This document shows positions 60,149 through 64,000 of a stretch of 64,000 bases of DNA, in pieces. Under the pieces are notes generated by a model. That model did not search any database, was not told where the DNA came from, and saw nothing but the letters and a program-made list of their open reading frames with translations. Both the position numbers and the translations under genes were made by a program. The first letter of the stretch is position 1; each line of letters starts with the position of its first letter. This DNA comes from Caprimulgus europaeus (Eukaryota > Chordata > Aves > Caprimulgiformes > Caprimulgidae). The stretch spans positions 23,387,686-23,451,685 of the forward strand of contig OU015527.1 in NCBI GenBank assembly GCA_907165065.1, written 5' to 3'.

Positions 60149-60614
60149 GAATCATAGAATGGTTTGGGTTGGAAGGGACCTTAAAGATCTGTCATGGCAG
60201 GGACAAGCTTCCACCAGGCCACCCAAAGCCTCATCCAACCTTGAACATTTGGCCTTGAACACTTCCAGGGAGGGGGCATCCACAGCTTCCTTGGGCAACC
60301 TGTTCCAGTGTCTGACCACCCTCACAGTGAAGAATTTCTTCCTAATGTCTTACCTAAACCTCCCCTCTTTCAGCTTAAAGCCATTTCCTCTTGTTCTGTC
60401 ATTAACTGCCCTTGTAAAAAGTCCCTCTCCAGCTTTCTTGTAGGCCCTTCAGGTACTGGAAGGCAGCTATAAGATCTCCCTGGAGCCTTCTCTTCTCCAG
60501 GCTGAACAGCCCCAACCCTCTCAGCCTGTCCTCACAGCAGAGGTGCTCCAGCCCTCGGATCATCCTCATGGCCTCCTCTGGACTTGTTCTAACAGGTCCA
60601 TGTCTCTCTTGTGT
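60149..60614 (-). mobile_element. CR1 LINE 3' fragment
   Basis: The reversed CR1 tail (ATAGAATCATAGAATGGTTT, GGAAGGGACCTTAAAGATC) is followed by the 3' UTR and C-terminal coding words (GTTCCAGTGTCTGACCACC, AGCCCTCGGATCATCCTC). Very similar to the copy at 25541-26218 in opposite orientation. Confidence 0.92.
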
Positions 60615-60619
60615 TTTCT

Positions 60620-61010
60620 GTAATCATGGTTTCATTAGTGTCCAAAGAATTTTAAGCTGTAAACAGTTTGCCTACGGAGAATTTTCTTGGCTTTCATGGC
60701 ATTTTCATACTGATTCATTGCCCTGTATGGGCAGTGGAGTTGTAAAAGTAACCAAGAGACCTCAGTTTGGAAACAAAGTTTTCATCATCTGCTACCATAA
60801 TCTAAAGGGAAAATCTTTGGTATTGTTTATCTTTGATGCCTTCTATTAATCTTTCCCATATCATGCGGAACGCTAGAACTTAAATGGTTGTAACCCCTTA
60901 TCCATCTCACCTGCCATCTATTTCTCTCAAATTGGTTAGCCACTTTTAATTGACATACTGAACTGGTCTTATATAGTTATTTTAAAGCTTGAAAGAATTT
61001 ATTGTCACAG
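60620..61010. other. AT-rich spacer between CR1 fragments
   Basis: No feature recognised. Confidence 0.4.
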
Positions 61011-61011
61011 A

Positions 61012-61275
61012 CTAACAGAATAGCTGAGGTTGGAAGGGACATCTGGAGGTCATCTAATCCAACACCCCTACTCAGCTGTGCCAGGCTACCTACAGCCAGG
61101 TGCCCAGGGCCATGTCCAGATGTCTCTCAAGTATCATGAAGGATGAAGACTCCACAACTTCTTTAAGCAGCCTGTGCCAGTACTTGCTCAGTCACCCTCA
61201 CAATGGAAAACTGTTTCCTGATGCCCAGAGAGAGCCTCCTCTGTTTGTTTGTGGCCATTCACTCTGGTCCTGTTA
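61012..61275 (-). mobile_element. CR1 LINE 3' fragment
   Basis: CAGACTAACAGAATAGCTGA then GGTTGGAAGGGACATCTGGA and CATCTAATCCAAC: reversed CR1 tail and 3' UTR of a diverged subfamily. Cut at about 61275 by the next CR1. Confidence 0.85.
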
Positions 61276-62100
61276 TAGAATAGAATCATAGAATAAGTTA
61301 GCTCAGAAAAGACCTTTAAAGTCCAGCTGTAAATCTAACACTGCCAAGTTGGCCCCTAAACCCTGCCTGTAAACACTATGTCTATATGACTTTGGAAATA
61401 CCTCAACCACTTCTCTGGGCGGCCTGTTCCAGTGCTTGATAACCCTTTTGCTGAAGTTTTTCTAATATCCAATCTAAACCTCCCCTGGTACAACTTGAGG
61501 CCATTTCCTCTTGCTCTATCTTGTCACCTTACTACACCCACCTTACTACAACCTCCTTTCAGGTAGTTGTAGAGAGCAATAAGGTCTCCCCATGGCCTCC
61601 TTTTCTCCAGACTAAGCAGCTCTAGTTCCCTCAGCTAGCTGCTCCTCATAAGACTTGTGTTCTAGACACTTCACCACAGCTTCATGCCCTTTGCACATGC
61701 TCCAGCACATCAAGGTGTTTTTTGTAGTGAGGAGCCCAGAACTGAACACAGTATTTGAGGTAGAGCCTCACCAGTGCTGAGTATGGGGGATGCTCACTTC
61801 CCTGCTCCTGCTGGCCACACTGTTTTTGATACAAGCCAAGGATGCTGTTGCCCTTCTTGGCCACATAGGCATGTTAACCAACATGCCCATGTCTTTTTCT
61901 GCCAGGCAGCTTTCCAGCTGCTCCTCCCGGTGGTGTTGCTGTGACCCAAGTGCAGGACCCGGCCTTGGCCTTGTTGAACCTCGTGCAGTTGGCCTCAGCC
62001 TATTGATCCAGCCTGTCCAGATCCTTCTGTAGAGTCTTCCTACGTGCAGGTACATCATTATTCCTACCCTACTTCGTGTTGTCTGCCAGCTTACTGAGAG
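61276..62100 (-). mobile_element. CR1 LINE fragment reaching into the RT C-terminus
   Basis: A new tail (ATAGAATCATAGAATAAGTT) marks a separate insertion. The minus strand continues into PHTQHW/ASRSREVSIP-type and KDMGMLVNMPM-type C-terminal ORF2 words with breaks, ending near 62095 around the SKLADDT-equivalent region. Confidence 0.85.
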
Positions 62101-62515
62101 TCACGGCTGGGAAGCCCAGAACCGGGTACAGCACTCCCAATGTGGCCTCATCAGTGATGCATAGAGGAGAAGGATCACTTTCCTTGACCTGCTGGCAACA
62201 CTTTGGCTAATGCAGCTGCGAATACCATTAAACTTTTTTGCAACAAGGGCATATTGCTGGCTCATGTTCAACGTGGTGTTCACAAGGACCCCCAGGGCCT
62301 TTTCTGCTGAACTGCTTTCCAGCTGAACAGCCCCCAGCACGTACTGGTGGCTGGTGGTGTTCCTGCCCAGGTGCAGAATTTTGCATTTCCCTCCGCTTTC
62401 ATGAGGTTGCTATCAGCCCATTTCTTCTGCCTGTTGAGGTCCCTCTGGATGGTAGCACAACCCTCTGGCCTGTCAGTCACTCTTCCCAGTTTGATGTCAT
62501 CAGTGCTGTACATGT
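62101..62515 (-). mobile_element. CR1 LINE fragment without a 3' tail
   Basis: Restarts at a more 3' position of CR1 than the preceding fragment ends (GCCCAGAACCGGGTACAGCA, then the minus-strand words SASRSRKVILLLYASLMRPH, KALGVLVNT and AEGNAKFCTW). It is therefore a distinct copy missing its 3' UTR. Confidence 0.85.
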
Positions 62516-62529
62516 GTGTTTTTGATAAT

Positions 62530-63705
62530 TACTCTCTCAACCTTTAGATATCTTAAGTGTTTTGTGAGATGTGCTTTATTGATGTTGAGGCTCAAGGAGT
62601 TGTGTGATTTGACAGCCTCTTGCAGAACACTTTTTGTGTGCATATTTGACCAGAGTATCATAAATGGCTGTATTTAGTGCATTAATTAATCCCTAAGCTG
62701 ATCCCACAACATATTGATTTTCCTGTGTTATTAGAAGCAAAGTACTTCAGCCTGGAGGCGTAGCTGCAGTTCTTTTGTTGAGCTGGCTATTGTTTGTGTG
62801 CCCTGTTGTTGCTTAAGCTTAAGCTTGTTGCTTAAAGTCTTAGATGAAAAGTGGGTTCTCTGCTTTAGCTGAAGACAGAACTCAAGTAATCCTTGCTCAG
62901 TTCCATTATTTCAATGCATAAGAAACAGGAAAAGTGATTCAGATACAAGAAATCAAGAAATTACTACATGTGATAGACTTTGATATCAATCACCATAAGC
63001 TGTGACCACCTTTTTTTTTTTTTTCTTTTGAAGGTAATGGTGGTTGAAGGTGAGATTTCTGCTTCTGTCTTGTTCACTTGGTACTGTGTATAAAATGTTC
63101 TAGTGACTAAATCAAGAACAATAAATTATTATAATGTGCTTTGTGAACCTGTGGTTAATGCAGAGCTTTCTTTTTTGTAGTTCATTTCTGGAAATTGATA
63201 ATTTAATTACTGTTCTTTTAAAAGATTCACTGTTTCATTTGTATAGCATCACATTAAAATATTGTTGCTTTATTTTGCGTGCTATTTTGAATTTTATTTT
63301 GAATTCCAGTTTCTTGGCCACTTCTTTTTCTTTTGATTCCCCTCAGCCTGTTCAGTAAGATGTCTTCATGCTGGTTGCTGTTGGCTGTTTTGGTTTTTTT
63401 CACTCCTTTGTTTTGTATTGTTGTTTTCTGCTATGTCTGAATGAGGCTATATGGTATAAAATAGCGTGTTTACATTGCCCAGTCTGATTTGCATCTCCCT
63501 TTCTCTCCCTTCACTCCTGTCTTTGCAATTAATCACATCTTTTTTTACTTCACTACTTCTATTCCTTTGGGATCTCTTACCCCAAACTGAAAACAAAACA
63601 GTGGTATCAAGATTCCACATAATGAATCTAACTGACTGTAATCTTGTCATTGAATCTCTCATCCTTACTTTTTTCCCTTGTTGTCTAGTGTTCTTGTGTA
63701 TTGCA
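62530..63705. other. AT-rich sequence, no feature supported
   Basis: Contains a small palindrome TTGCTTAAGCTTAAGC near 62811. No exon or repeat assigned. Confidence 0.35.
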
Positions 63706-63707
63706 TC

Positions 63708-64000
63708 TGTGGTGGTTTCACTTGGCTAGCACTTGGCTAGCAGACAGACACAGCTGCTCGCTCACTACCTGCCCATGCTACAGCGTGTAAGGAGGAGAAT
63801 TGGAGGGGTAAGGGTAAAGAAACTTGTAGGTTGATATGAGAACATTTTAATAATTGAAGTAAAATAAAACTTAAAATTACGATTATGATAATAATAATAA
63901 TGTAATAATAATAATGTGCACATGAGTGATACACAGTGTAATTGCTCACCACCCACTGACCAAGCCTCCCCATTCCTGGATAACGATCCTGGAGTGACAA
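63708..64000 (-). mobile_element. ERV LTR (family 1), cut by the window end
   Basis: Third member of the 280-959 family, reversed. It begins TGTGGTGGTTTCACTTGGC, shows a 13-base local repeat (CTAGCACTTGGCTAGCA), a TAA/TAATAA-rich stretch, then TGCTCACCACCCACTGACC and GATCCTGGAGTGACAA at the edge. The reverse strand has ATTAAA near 63850, matching the poly(A) position in the first copy. Confidence 0.75.

Noticed and set aside
1-64000. Search for CRISPR arrays, tRNA or rRNA genes
   Set aside because: No regular repeat-spacer pattern, cloverleaf or ribosomal sequence was seen. Compact tRNA-like structures cannot be fully excluded without a covariance search.

Overview
The window is avian genomic DNA. 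The evidence is many CR1 LINE fragments with their typical 3' ends, several avian-type endogenous-retrovirus LTRs, AT-rich non-repeat sequence, and one sharp CpG island. The mix of LTR families suggests a neoavian bird more than a galliform, but the species cannot be fixed from this sequence. There is no bacterial operon, CRISPR array or phage. Most long open frames are accidental or lie inside repeats. I worked by eye; no repeat library or protein search was run.

Layout. Positions 1-5100 hold repeats: a plus-strand LTR (280-959), a CR1 end, an LTR fragment, and two CR1 pieces pointing at each other (2430-4297 plus, 4298-5075 minus). Another CR1 lies at 6445-7498. Around 8.2-9.5 kb there is a convincing 3' end of a plus-strand gene: one or two exons, an 86-residue open terminal exon with a stop at 9442, and an AATAAA 77 bases later. 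From 11.58 to 13.34 kb is a CpG island with Sp1 boxes and a consensus splice donor at 12457, read as the promoter and non-coding first exon of a second plus-strand gene. The remaining 51 kb looks like intron sequence of that gene, filled with repeats. I did not recognise either gene.

Within 13-64 kb lie a degraded minus-strand ERV-L-like provirus (about 18.76-22.7 kb, gag remnant, RT, RNase H, integrase), CR1 pieces, and about ten LTRs or LTR fragments, all in minus orientation. The clearest are two close relatives of one GC-rich solo LTR, 33227-34382 and 56301-57435, each with a perfect 5-base target duplication. The second sits inside an older relative (55984-58251) that has its own perfect duplication. 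These LTRs carry a decayed tandem array with a period near 48 bases.

Possible host exons inside the intronic part are reported at low confidence: 23540-23666, 34468-34507, a candidate internal promoter and signal-peptide first exon at 38765-38934, and a phase-consistent set of four small exons at 51803-53167. If real, these would be the undescribed content of the window. They need transcript or cross-species evidence.
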